Positions 18,140 through 24,881 of a stretch of DNA of 39,313 nucleotides are shown piece after piece; within the stretch, counting starts at the first letter, position 1, and every line of letters starts with the position of its first letter. Made by a program: the position numbers and the translations under genes. The stretch is from Candidatus Nanohalarchaeota archaeon (GTDB lineage: Archaea > Nanohalarchaeota > Nanosalinia > Nanosalinales > JAFCCC01). The notes beneath the pieces were generated by a model. That model saw only the letters and a program-made list of their open reading frames with translations. It did not search any database and had not been told where the DNA came from. The DNA is taken from assembly GCA_017610385.1 (NCBI GenBank), contig JAFCCC010000005.1, positions 1-39,313 of the forward strand. Reading direction: 5' to 3'.

Positions 18140-18327
18140 TGTACCGAACTGCCTCTGAGAGAATAAAAATATTCTTTTTAAAGGATTATGAAACAAACTT
18201 AATATTTGTAACTCTTAATCACACCCATCGTTACCCCTTACCTTTTATCCACCCAAAAAGGTAATTTAACTACTTACTAACTTGCAGATAAGGAATTATT
18301 GCCTGAAAGTGTGCTGGTTTTTGCGGA

Positions 18328-18690
18328 TTAAGAAGTGGATGTGAGATTCTGCCTTATCTGATCCTTCAAATTTTCTTCAATCCTCGTCACAAGATTTTTA
18401 GAAATAACTTCATTCGCTTCGTACCAATCCAACCCGGACTTTAATAAATAAGCTAAAACAACGGCATTACTTCTAGACATACCACCACGACAAACAACTA
18501 TTACTTTTTTTCCTTTTTTCAGAGCCTTTTCAACTAATTGCACTTTACTCATGAATTGACCCCAATTATCCTGATACCCATCAATAAGATCCCAAACAAT
18601 AATAAATTCTATTTCAGGATTTTCTTTAACACGAAGGCTCTCGTAATTGTAATAATTGCAAGTTCCGAGGTTTTCATTGTACCAGAACAT
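18328..18690 (-). CDS. Dual-specificity-phosphatase-like protein
   Basis: The 120-residue protein ends a compact phosphatase fold with VVCRGGMSRSN: Cys67 and Arg73 form the CX5R P-loop, followed by Ser74 and a long helix. Asp34 or Asp37 in VWDLIDG could be the general acid. The usual His before Cys is Val here. It should remove phosphate from Tyr/Ser/Thr or from RNA or phosphoinositide-like substrates; I cannot choose. It lies just upstream of the hsd operon on the same strand. A decayed copy of its last ~50 bp occurs at 27899-27950 on the other strand, so this gene has been duplicated or moved before. Confidence 0.7.
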   Translation of the reverse strand: MFWYNENLGTCNYYNYESLRVKENPEIEFIIVWDLIDGYQDNWGQFMSKVQLVEKALKKGKKVIVVCRGGMSRSNAVVLAYLLKSGLDWYEANEVISKNLVTRIEENLKDQIRQNLTSTS

Positions 18691-18713
18691 AATAAATAAT
18701 TCGTTATGAAATT

Positions 18714-19013
18714 TTAAATGTTCTTCACAACTACGCTATTTTTTTCTCGGTTAAGTATGTTATCAATAACCCAATATTTGTAATTTCCTATGTTCAGATA
18801 GAGATACGAATTACTTCTAAATTTTCCAGAATATCCTTCTTGATCTATACGTGCCTTGAAATCATCAAATAATTTCTTATCAGACTTAGAAAGTACATTC
18901 CTAACAATATATTCGTGCGGGGTCTCCGGCATCGTTTTTGCAAAAGTCCAAGTATTTTTACTTATAAGTTCCTTGCATTTATCTAAAGAAAATTCTTGGA
19001 GAGTTTTATTCAT
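18714..19013 (-). CDS. Small conserved protein with FAKTMPxxPHEY motif
   Basis: This 99-residue soluble protein contains WTFAKTMPETPHEYIVRN at about residues 22-39, then a mostly helical middle and a beta-like SYLYLNIGNYKYWVIDN segment. I recognise the FAKTMPxxPHEY pattern as recurring in small bacterial and archaeal proteins of unknown role but cannot assign a function. It is 23 bp upstream of the phosphatase and 6 bp downstream of a PD-(D/E)XK nuclease gene on the same strand, so the three are likely co-transcribed. Confidence 0.6.
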   Translation of the reverse strand: MNKTLQEFSLDKCKELISKNTWTFAKTMPETPHEYIVRNVLSKSDKKLFDDFKARIDQEGYSGKFRSNSYLYLNIGNYKYWVIDNILNREKNSVVVKNI

Positions 19014-19019
19014 TTTAAC

Positions 19020-19601
19020 CTATTTGAACAACTTTTCAAAATTATTGCAATAAAACTGTATTCCTTCGTCTTCACACGCTTTTTTTGCTATTTCTTTTGC
19101 TTCTATTATTCGTTTTGTTATGTCTTTCCGCTTCGTTAACCATCTTACTATAAAAACAAAATGTGCACTTTTTATTTTCTCTGTATTTAACAACTCTGTA
19201 AGTCGCTCAATATCCTTTTTCAATCTAATTTCCAGATTTTTGTCGGCCCCGCCAATATTTATTTTTATTTCAATTGCATCTTGAAGTCTAACGGAGCTAT
19301 AACCTTTTTTTTCAGGAGATTTGAAAACAAGCCAATTTGTATCTATTTTTGAAATTTCATCTTTGTCAAAAACAACAATATCGATTCGTCCGCCTTCTCC
19401 GGCAAAATATTCTTGATGAACAAGATTTGTTAGATATTCCTTCCCGTTACAATCAAAGAGTCCTAATTTATGTTTAGTATCATATTCTTTCAAAAGTTCA
19501 GAATAAATAAGCCCTTGTATGTCTGATTCGCTATTAAAAATAAACGGGGTTTGATTAATTGTTTCAATTACACGAGTTATGGCTTCTTTTGTTTCTTCCA
19601 T
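19020..19601 (-). CDS. PD-(D/E)XK nuclease-like protein
   Basis: The 193-residue protein shows a restriction-endonuclease-like core: an N-terminal helix with acidic residues (SESDIQGLIYSELL, Glu25/Asp27), GRIDIVVFD (Asp74) and AIEIKI (Glu111, Lys113). A helix-rich tail follows, then HFVFIVRW. This is the D-(E)xK signature of nucleases used in restriction and repair. No DNA-recognition domain is evident. It is flanked by two small unknown genes in the same orientation and may be the catalytic member of a small defence module upstream of the type I operon. Nuclease activity is inferred from motif order only. Confidence 0.6.
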   Translation of the reverse strand: MEETKEAITRVIETINQTPFIFNSESDIQGLIYSELLKEYDTKHKLGLFDCNGKEYLTNLVHQEYFAGEGGRIDIVVFDKDEISKIDTNWLVFKSPEKKGYSSVRLQDAIEIKINIGGADKNLEIRLKKDIERLTELLNTEKIKSAHFVFIVRWLTKRKDITKRIIEAKEIAKKACEDEGIQFYCNNFEKLFK

Positions 19602-19625
19602 ATTTGCTGCCTCAGTACAAAAGCC

Positions 19626-19883
19626 TTACTGGGAATTTTTGTGCTTAGTTACTTGCACCCTCACGTTTCTAAGATATTTTTGATTATCTTCATTGAAATG
19701 AATCTTTACGGCATGAAATGCTGCTCTTGAAGTAGTTTTATTGATGCCTTGTTCTTCCATAATTTTGCAGAATGTGTTTTCCTCATCTAACTCTATCAAA
19801 ACCCCATTCCCTTTCTCTATCATATGTTTGTTTAAGAACTCTAAGATACTTTCCCAATACGCTAGTTGGTTTTCTTCATCCAT
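19626..19883 (-). CDS. Small unknown protein
   Basis: The 85-residue soluble protein MDEENQLAYWESILEFL... has acidic N-terminal helices, a central CKIMEEQGINKTTSRAAFHAV that could be helix-turn-helix-like, and a basic C-terminus (RVQVTKHKNS). I do not recognise a family. It is the first gene of a same-strand run with the PD-(D/E)XK protein 24 bp downstream. A small DNA-binding or antitoxin-like partner would fit that place, but this is a guess. Confidence 0.5.
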   Translation of the reverse strand: MDEENQLAYWESILEFLNKHMIEKGNGVLIELDEENTFCKIMEEQGINKTTSRAAFHAVKIHFNEDNQKYLRNVRVQVTKHKNSQ

Positions 19884-19975
19884 AAAATGAAATTACCTTT
19901 TAGTTCTAATAAATCTACTTTTTTCAGCCATTATGCATTTAAGATTTTGAGACTACACATATACTAGTGAGTGTA

Positions 19976-20146
19976 GTGGATAAAGAAGATAAACAGGCTT
20001 TATGGGTTCTTAGTGGTCTAGCTCTTCTAGCATGGCTTTTGAGTAGAAAGCACGGAAAATGTCCAAGATGTAGTTATCCTGTTACCTCTAGAAACCCTCA
20101 TTGTCCGAATTGTGGTCAAGAATTAGACTGGGGGAGATTTGAATGA
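19976..20146 (+). CDS. Small membrane-anchored zinc-ribbon protein
   Basis: A 56-codon frame starts at GTG 19976 (an in-frame GTG at 19967 is an alternative) and ends at TGA 20144-20146. It encodes one hydrophobic segment (residues 8-23, ALWVLSGLALLAWLLS) followed by a double-CxxC zinc ribbon with Cys29, Cys32, Cys43 and Cys46 (CPRC...CPNC). The stop overlaps the next start as ATGA, so the two are translated together. Membrane zinc ribbons of this size are common in archaea without a known role. The clear Cys pattern makes coding likely despite the shortness. Confidence 0.65.
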   Translation: MDKEDKQALWVLSGLALLAWLLSRKHGKCPRCSYPVTSRNPHCPNCGQELDWGRFE

Positions 20147-20400
20147 AAAAAGTACCAAAAAAGATTTCACCACGGGAAACAGCTTTGTCTTGGATATATA
20201 GCTTAATGTGTCTTTTATTGTCCTTAATTTTGGTATTTTGTGCACTTCATTTGTTGAATTATTATATTTACTGCATCAGATTTAATGGATTTTTTAGTAC
20301 AGAAACAATAAAGACGGCCGTTTATCTCATAATTGGATCTTTTTTTGTATTATTTATTAATAGGGATCAAACAAGAAAAATTTTTAAAAGAACCGTCTAA
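20143..20400 (+). CDS. Two-helix membrane protein
   Basis: The 85-residue protein has a basic start (MKKVPKKISPRET), one long hydrophobic helix (about 17-43), a second around 60-75 and a basic tail (RDQTRKIFKRTV), so both ends probably face the cytoplasm. No family is recognised. It overlaps the zinc-ribbon gene by 4 bp and is followed by another membrane protein gene, suggesting a three-gene membrane cluster inside the proposed element. Confidence 0.55.
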   Translation: MKKVPKKISPRETALSWIYSLMCLLLSLILVFCALHLLNYYIYCIRFNGFFSTETIKTAVYLIIGSFFVLFINRDQTRKIFKRTV

Positions 20401-20443
20401 TTTCAATGGATTTTGCACCAAAATAACCAAACGTTTTTAAATT

Positions 20444-21637
20444 TTGGAGAGAGTAGTATTCATACTCAGTCTATTTTCTGGGGCATACACGATGATAAAA
20501 GGGTACTTTTTGATTACAGTAGAATCTTTGATTACTATATCTCTTTTAATTTTAAATTCCTTTTTCTTGCGGGTGGAAAAATATAAATTAATTATTGGTT
20601 GGGTTATGTTTGCCTTATTGGCTGTAGATGTAGCACTAAAGCTATTTAACAAAATTAAAAGTAAGCGTAGAGAAAAGAAGTTAAAAGAAGACAAGGAACA
20701 AAGATGGGAAAAACGGAACAAAGATTTTAAGATAATTAAACAACAGTTACGTGAACAAAAACAACATTATACCGTTTATAAAGATAAACAAGAGAAAGAT
20801 CTTAAAACACTAAATAAATTCTTTTCAAAAAGTTTATTAAATGAAAAGGATGTGTTAAAGTTAGCAAAGTCGGACCAATATTTTGCACTTTATGTGTATA
20901 GTTGGCCTTTCCCCACGATAAAAGATTATGCTTTCAAAACTAAAAGACAGTATCCAATACTACTGAAAAGTTTGGGATTTATTAGGATGGGTAAAGTAAG
21001 TTCATTCTTCATGATAAATAAGACTAAACTAAAACTAAAAAAATTGCAGAATATAGTTGAATTTAAAAGATTTTTAAATAAAACATTAGAAGATGTCAGA
21101 AAAGAGGAGTTTACACTTTATTTAAAAGAAGCTAAAGATCATGACGAAAAACTATATTCAGAGTGCCTTTCAAAGGGTTACAAAAATTATCTAAAAATAA
21201 ACTATCTATTATTTGAAAACATAATTCATCCAGGGAACATTGGTTTCGTTGATGGAGAATTTATTGGTTTAAACAGTAAAAAAATAAATCAAGATCTGGC
21301 GCAGGAGATTTTGGGGGGTATTGATCTAGCAAAAATTAATCTTGATAAAAATACCAAACTCAAAATTAAAGAATACTTTAAAGAACAAGATTTTGACATT
21401 TTACTTGAAGAGGTAGATCAAAAAACAGTTGAATTAATTTCCACTAACCGGGACAAAATAAAATCAAATTTGGGACTGGGCACCATTCTTGACATAGGGA
21501 CTAAAACGTTAGAAGATATTGAAAACATTTTATGCTCAATTGGTGTAAAAAAATACAAAAATGTTGCCTTAAACCTAAAAGATGATGCAAAAAATTATCA
21601 AGAAGCATTGGAGCGTTTGCGCATACAGTTTAACTAA
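20444..21637 (+). CDS. Membrane-anchored coiled-coil protein of unknown function
   Basis: The 397-residue protein has two or three N-terminal hydrophobic segments (within 3-55), then a strongly charged helix likely to form a coiled coil (residues 66-125, KSKRREKKLKEDKEQRWEKR and on), then a mixed alpha/beta domain. A C-terminal part, LGTILDIGTKTLEDIENIL, resembles a helix-hairpin-helix-like segment. The start used is a TTG. A TATA-like TTTTTAAA at 20433 would place transcription after it, so ATG 20492 (MIKGYFLITV) is a serious alternative. No family is recognised. It could be a cytoplasmic-facing sensor or effector of the element. Confidence 0.55.
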   Translation: MERVVFILSLFSGAYTMIKGYFLITVESLITISLLILNSFFLRVEKYKLIIGWVMFALLAVDVALKLFNKIKSKRREKKLKEDKEQRWEKRNKDFKIIKQQLREQKQHYTVYKDKQEKDLKTLNKFFSKSLLNEKDVLKLAKSDQYFALYVYSWPFPTIKDYAFKTKRQYPILLKSLGFIRMGKVSSFFMINKTKLKLKKLQNIVEFKRFLNKTLEDVRKEEFTLYLKEAKDHDEKLYSECLSKGYKNYLKINYLLFENIIHPGNIGFVDGEFIGLNSKKINQDLAQEILGGIDLAKINLDKNTKLKIKEYFKEQDFDILLEEVDQKTVELISTNRDKIKSNLGLGTILDIGTKTLEDIENILCSIGVKKYKNVALNLKDDAKNYQEALERLRIQFN

Positions 21638-21710
21638 AAAAACTTGAATACGGACTTATTTCTAACTGAAACCAAACAATTGAAAATAGTATTCGGTTGT
21701 TATTTTGAAC

Positions 21711-22361
21711 TCATTTATCTTGTGGCTTTCTAGTTATCTTATATTCTTTTCTCCATCGCCCCATAGATGGATAAATTAAAATTTTAATTCTCTCTTTAAA
21801 CGCATGATCTTCGTCTGCAGTTAATCGTGCAGGGTACAATTTTATGATATATTTTTTAGAAAGACTCTGTAAAGCTCCTGATAGAGATTTAAATTCTATT
21901 TTTATAGATAATCTCAAAAGTAGCTCACGAGCACTAATACTCCACCGCATTCTGGGAATTGGTACAGACCATTCTTGACCAGTGTCTTTGTCGTTATAAT
22001 ATTGCTCAGGAGATATTTTTTCACTAAATGCTAATTTTCGTTTTTCTAAAATCTTAAATAATCTTTCTTTCAACTCAATAAATTCCATTTCTTTAGAGTT
22101 TAAATCTACACCAACATACCGCCCAAGCAAAAACCTTTCTTTATTCCAAGTCAAATAAAACTCAAAATTTAGATCTTTTGCAGGCAAATTGCCCACATTT
22201 TCTAAATTCAAATCTAATTCTGAATTAAGATCTAATTTTAAGAGCGGTACGTTTTGAATTCTAAGTTGGTCTACCATTCGTTTATTTTGAAAAGCATAAT
22301 ATCCTGTAACTAGAATCAGTACGAAAGCGAGACTCGCATTCACCCAAGAGGTGGCGTCCAT
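21711..22361 (-). CDS. Single-pass membrane protein of unknown function
   Basis: This 216-residue protein has one N-terminal membrane helix (about 6-24, WVNASLAFVLILVTGYYAF) followed by a cytoplasmic or external domain with beta-like segments (LLKLDLNSELDLNLENVGNLPAKDLNFEF). The layout recalls the widespread small proteins that follow a TM helix with an Ig-like beta domain, but there is no signature I can name. It is convergent with the coiled-coil membrane protein gene and read away from the KTSC-like gene. Confidence 0.55.
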   Translation of the reverse strand: MDATSWVNASLAFVLILVTGYYAFQNKRMVDQLRIQNVPLLKLDLNSELDLNLENVGNLPAKDLNFEFYLTWNKERFLLGRYVGVDLNSKEMEFIELKERLFKILEKRKLAFSEKISPEQYYNDKDTGQEWSVPIPRMRWSISARELLLRLSIKIEFKSLSGALQSLSKKYIIKLYPARLTADEDHAFKERIKILIYPSMGRWRKEYKITRKPQDK

Positions 22362-22456
22362 AATCCTTCTTTTGATTTAAAAGATTAAATATGCGCGCAG
22401 ATAAAACTAAATATCTCATACCCAGTATGCAAACTAAATTAAAATTAATGATAACT

Positions 22457-22726
22457 TCAGGATTTATCAAATGAGTGTCTTACATAAAGATTGATATATC
22501 TGTGTAACCCACTACCGGCAATTGCAAGTTCATGCATCTGATTAATTTTTGATTTTTCAATCTTTTTTGTAGAGTATGTAAACAGTTTCGAATCTTTTAA
22601 GAATTTAACACAGATAAAATCTTCACCCAGTTCATAACTCTCTATTCCAGAAGTTCCACTAAGATTTTTATATTTCTCCATAAGTACTTTTTGTTGAATA
22701 ATCTTTTTACGCATTTCGGCTTCCAA
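22457..22726 (-). CDS. Small KTSC-like protein
   Basis: The 89-residue protein has a lysine-rich helix, then VKFLKDSKLFTYSTKKIEKSKINQMHELAIAGSGLHRYINLYVRH. Strand-strand-helix followed by an Ser-Gly and Tyr-Ile-Asn segment resembles the KTSC fold found in phage and mobile-element proteins, but the match is loose. An upstream 190-bp gap carries a pair of imperfect direct repeats that could control it. Confidence 0.5.
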   Translation of the reverse strand: MEAEMRKKIIQQKVLMEKYKNLSGTSGIESYELGEDFICVKFLKDSKLFTYSTKKIEKSKINQMHELAIAGSGLHRYINLYVRHSFDKS

Positions 22727-22819
22727 TTAAACTTCTCAGGGCTTTCTCTTAGTCGCTTTTTCGATACCCGGACTTTACTTCTAAACTGCAAATTTGATAA
22801 CTTAAATTACACACAAAAT

Positions 22820-22903
22820 CATGTACTTTTATTCAATAAACAAGTTATCCCACAACAAAAATAGTTTAGTCATAAAAACATGTATTTTTACTCAAGAAAC
22901 AAC
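22820..22903. repeat. Pair of imperfect 25-bp direct repeats
   Basis: CATGTACTTTTATTCAATAA (from 22820) and CATGTATTTTTACTCAAGAA (from 22879) share most positions over about 25 bp and are spaced 59 bp apart. They lie between the end of the integrase gene and the start of the KTSC-like gene. They may be regulator-binding sites or recombinase accessory sites. Confidence 0.45.
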
Positions 22904-22921
22904 TCAATATTTTTCATACAT

Positions 22922-24376
22922 CTATTGCTCTTGTTGACCTTCCCAAATACGCTTGGAGATCTTCTGTAACTCTTGCGGATCGATTTCTCCGTTAATAATT
23001 CCCGTCATAATCTCTTGGAACATTTCTCCGTATTTCTTGCTTTTCTTCTGGAATTCCATCGCCGTCTTTTGGGATAATGGCCTTCGGCAATTCCAGCATA
23101 AACTTCTGTCTCCTGAATTAGTACTGCCACATACACCACAAACAATGCTCTCTTTTTTGTTATCTTTGATCTCGTATCCGTACAATTCACTTAGTACGGT
23201 TTTATCGGTTCTGCTATCATTCATATGAATATAAGTTCCGGGAGTTCTCGAGCCTTGGGCCCAACCAAACATAGAACACATTGTTGCTTCCCCTAATCCA
23301 CTTTCCGCAACAATAGAGGCTCTACGATGTCTGAAATTATGACAATATATTTTACTTGAATCTATTCCTGCTTGTTTGGCCTTAGTTTTAAGAAGCATTC
23401 TTAACGCAGAATAATTCAACGGCTCCCAATCTTTTGCTTTAAAATTACCGCAAGTTGCTTCAAAGGGATATTCACTATTTTTTAATTGATATCTTCCGTC
23501 CTTCACCTTTTCAAATACGCCTTGTTTGATCAAACTATTCTTCTTGTCATATAACAAGTATTTAACGACCCTTTGCGAAAGGCCGGAAATCTTTGCCAAA
23601 TGTTCCACACTCCAAAGCACGTCTCTTCGATTTGCCACAAAGGAAAGTAGAAGGTCTCTGGAATGCTCTCTCTGAGTTTTGCCACAATGTACGCAAGTAG
23701 TCCGTTGTACTTTGATGAATAATGGTGCATCAGGATCTTTTGGACTTAGTGGATCTCCTCCAGCAGGATGTTCTGCGATCCAATTTAGTAAATCTCTAAC
23801 ACACTTAACAACTCTAACAGATCTGATTTTTGTTTTACTTTTGGAAATTGTAATCTTTGCTCCATACTCGTCAAAAATAATATCTCCTAGTTTGATAGAT
23901 AATAATTCAGCTGCCCTGAATCCAGATTCTTCCAATAAAGAAATAATTAATCTTGAACGACTATCGTAACAAACAGAAAGTAATTTTTGAATATCTTCTT
24001 CTGTAGGCATGTCAGATGGAATTTTAGAATTCTTAGCTTTCTTCATTGATTTAAAAACACGTGTTTTACGTGGGAAATCTTCTCCGTCTCCTTCCATCAC
24101 TTTGTAGAATTTTCTGATGGCCACTCTGTAATCATATTTAGTATTTTGAGCATATTTTGACTGATTAATATTATACGCCAAGCGTTCTAATTCTTCTTGA
24201 GTAGAATCAATTAATTTAAATTCAGGATTCATTAATTTGCGAATTGCATTAAAAGAAACTTTGTATTTTTTTATTCTTATTTCACTTAAACCTTCAACAC
24301 TACATTTGTGTAAAAATCTATTTACAGCTCTATCATTTTCCCATATAACGTCTACGACCATTATATTCGACCCCAT
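22922..24376 (-). CDS. Tyrosine recombinase (integrase) with zinc and winged-helix insertion
   Basis: The 484-residue protein has an N-terminal SAM-like core-binding domain (20-110) and a catalytic domain with Arg154 (SGFRAAEL), a beta-hairpin Lys near 180-184, HNFR (His346, Arg349), Trp372 (GWAQGS) and Tyr382 (TYIHM). These are the residues of a tyrosine recombinase that cuts and rejoins DNA through a 3'-phosphotyrosine. Between the Arg and His boxes is an unusual insert (225-315): CVHC plus His238, then a winged-helix-like stretch (SVEHLAKISGLSQRVVKYLL). The C-terminus has a zinc ribbon (Cys413, 416, 427, 430). The gene begins 55 bp from the 3' end of tRNA-Thr and reads away from it, the classic place for an element-borne integrase. 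Confidence 0.9.
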   Translation of the reverse strand: MGSNIMVVDVIWENDRAVNRFLHKCSVEGLSEIRIKKYKVSFNAIRKLMNPEFKLIDSTQEELERLAYNINQSKYAQNTKYDYRVAIRKFYKVMEGDGEDFPRKTRVFKSMKKAKNSKIPSDMPTEEDIQKLLSVCYDSRSRLIISLLEESGFRAAELLSIKLGDIIFDEYGAKITISKSKTKIRSVRVVKCVRDLLNWIAEHPAGGDPLSPKDPDAPLFIKVQRTTCVHCGKTQREHSRDLLLSFVANRRDVLWSVEHLAKISGLSQRVVKYLLYDKKNSLIKQGVFEKVKDGRYQLKNSEYPFEATCGNFKAKDWEPLNYSALRMLLKTKAKQAGIDSSKIYCHNFRHRRASIVAESGLGEATMCSMFGWAQGSRTPGTYIHMNDSRTDKTVLSELYGYEIKDNKKESIVCGVCGSTNSGDRSLCWNCRRPLSQKTAMEFQKKSKKYGEMFQEIMTGIINGEIDPQELQKISKRIWEGQQEQ

Positions 24377-24380
24377 ATAT

Positions 24381-24405
24381 CGTAAGAATTCTCACGCTTA
24401 AATAT
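24381..24405 (-). promoter_or_regulatory. Integrase promoter with operator-like palindrome
   Basis: On the minus strand a TATA-like ATATTTAAG (24397-24405) is followed by CGTGAGAATTCTTACG (24381-24396), a 16-bp palindrome with a single mismatched pair. The start codon at 24376 lies about 25 bp from the TATA centre, so the message is probably leaderless. The palindrome sits between box and start, a natural place for a repressor. Confidence 0.45.
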
Positions 24406-24428
24406 GTGGGGGCTACGAAAACGTACAG

Positions 24429-24442
24429 TTAAGCCCCGAGAG
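24429..24442. other. Candidate tRNA-proximal attachment core
   Basis: TTAAGCCCCGAGAG spans the 3' acceptor strand of tRNA-Thr plus two flanking bases and is repeated exactly at 3619-3632 in the same orientation. Confidence 0.5.
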
Positions 24443-24524
24443 AGATTCGAACTCCCGACCTGCTGCTTACAAGGATCGACCAGTATAAACTGTCAGCCGC
24501 TCTGGCCAGCTGAGCTATCGGAGC
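24432..24524 (-). tRNA. tRNA-Thr (TGT) with a short intron
   Basis: Read on the minus strand, the acceptor GCTCCGA pairs with TCGGGGC, followed by discriminator T (usual for archaeal tRNA-Thr). The D arm is GCTC/GAGC and the T arm is GGGAG-TTCGAAT-CTCTC. Removing 19 nt (plus-strand 24475-24493) restores the anticodon stem GCTGC/GCAGC and loop CTTGTAA, anticodon TGT, and a 74-nt mature tRNA. The intron then falls at the fourth/fifth base pair of the anticodon stem (30/31) rather than the canonical 37/38. The exact splice points may shift by a base. CCA is not encoded. The gene is the likely target of the adjacent integrase. Confidence 0.85.
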
Positions 24525-24584
24525 AATTATAGTTTTAATCGTAAAGGTACGCCTTTATTAAATCTAATATGAAAGTCAAACAAA

Positions 24585-24839
24585 CTATTTTTTATTCAAT
24601 TTTTCTATTCTTGATTTCTTTCCACAATTTTTACACAAAACATAATAAGGTTTTCGGGTAAAATGCTCCTCTCCTTCTTGATTTGAACCGCAGAAAGGAC
24701 ATTTCATTTTAAAGTAAAATGTTTCTCTGTCATAGGAAAACATCATAATTGATCCGGTTTCTTCTTTTTCCTTATTCTTCAACTTTCTATTTGTAACGTA
24801 TTGAACTCTATTATAATCTATATTTGAAAAATCTACCAT
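24585..24839 (-). CDS. Small zinc-ribbon protein
   Basis: This 84-residue protein has a basic N-terminus and a zinc ribbon made by CPFC (Cys47, Cys50) and CKNC (Cys69, Cys72), with KKSRIEKLNKK at the end. Stand-alone ribbons of this type are common in archaea as nucleic-acid-binding or subunit-like proteins. No specific role can be assigned. It is the first gene on the tRNA side outside the proposed element. Confidence 0.6.
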   Translation of the reverse strand: MVDFSNIDYNRVQYVTNRKLKNKEKEETGSIMMFSYDRETFYFKMKCPFCGSNQEGEEHFTRKPYYVLCKNCGKKSRIEKLNKK

Positions 24840-24881
24840 AAACTGTCTTTTACAGACAAGAATATAAACCTTTTTTATGTT

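Noticed and set aside
18140-18196. 19 extra residues at the start of hsdM
   Set aside because: They are out of family and the Met at 18139 begins exactly at the usual HsdM N-terminal helix.
22282-22470. 62-residue minus-strand frame
   Set aside because: It overlaps the start of the single-pass membrane protein gene in another frame and shows no domain.
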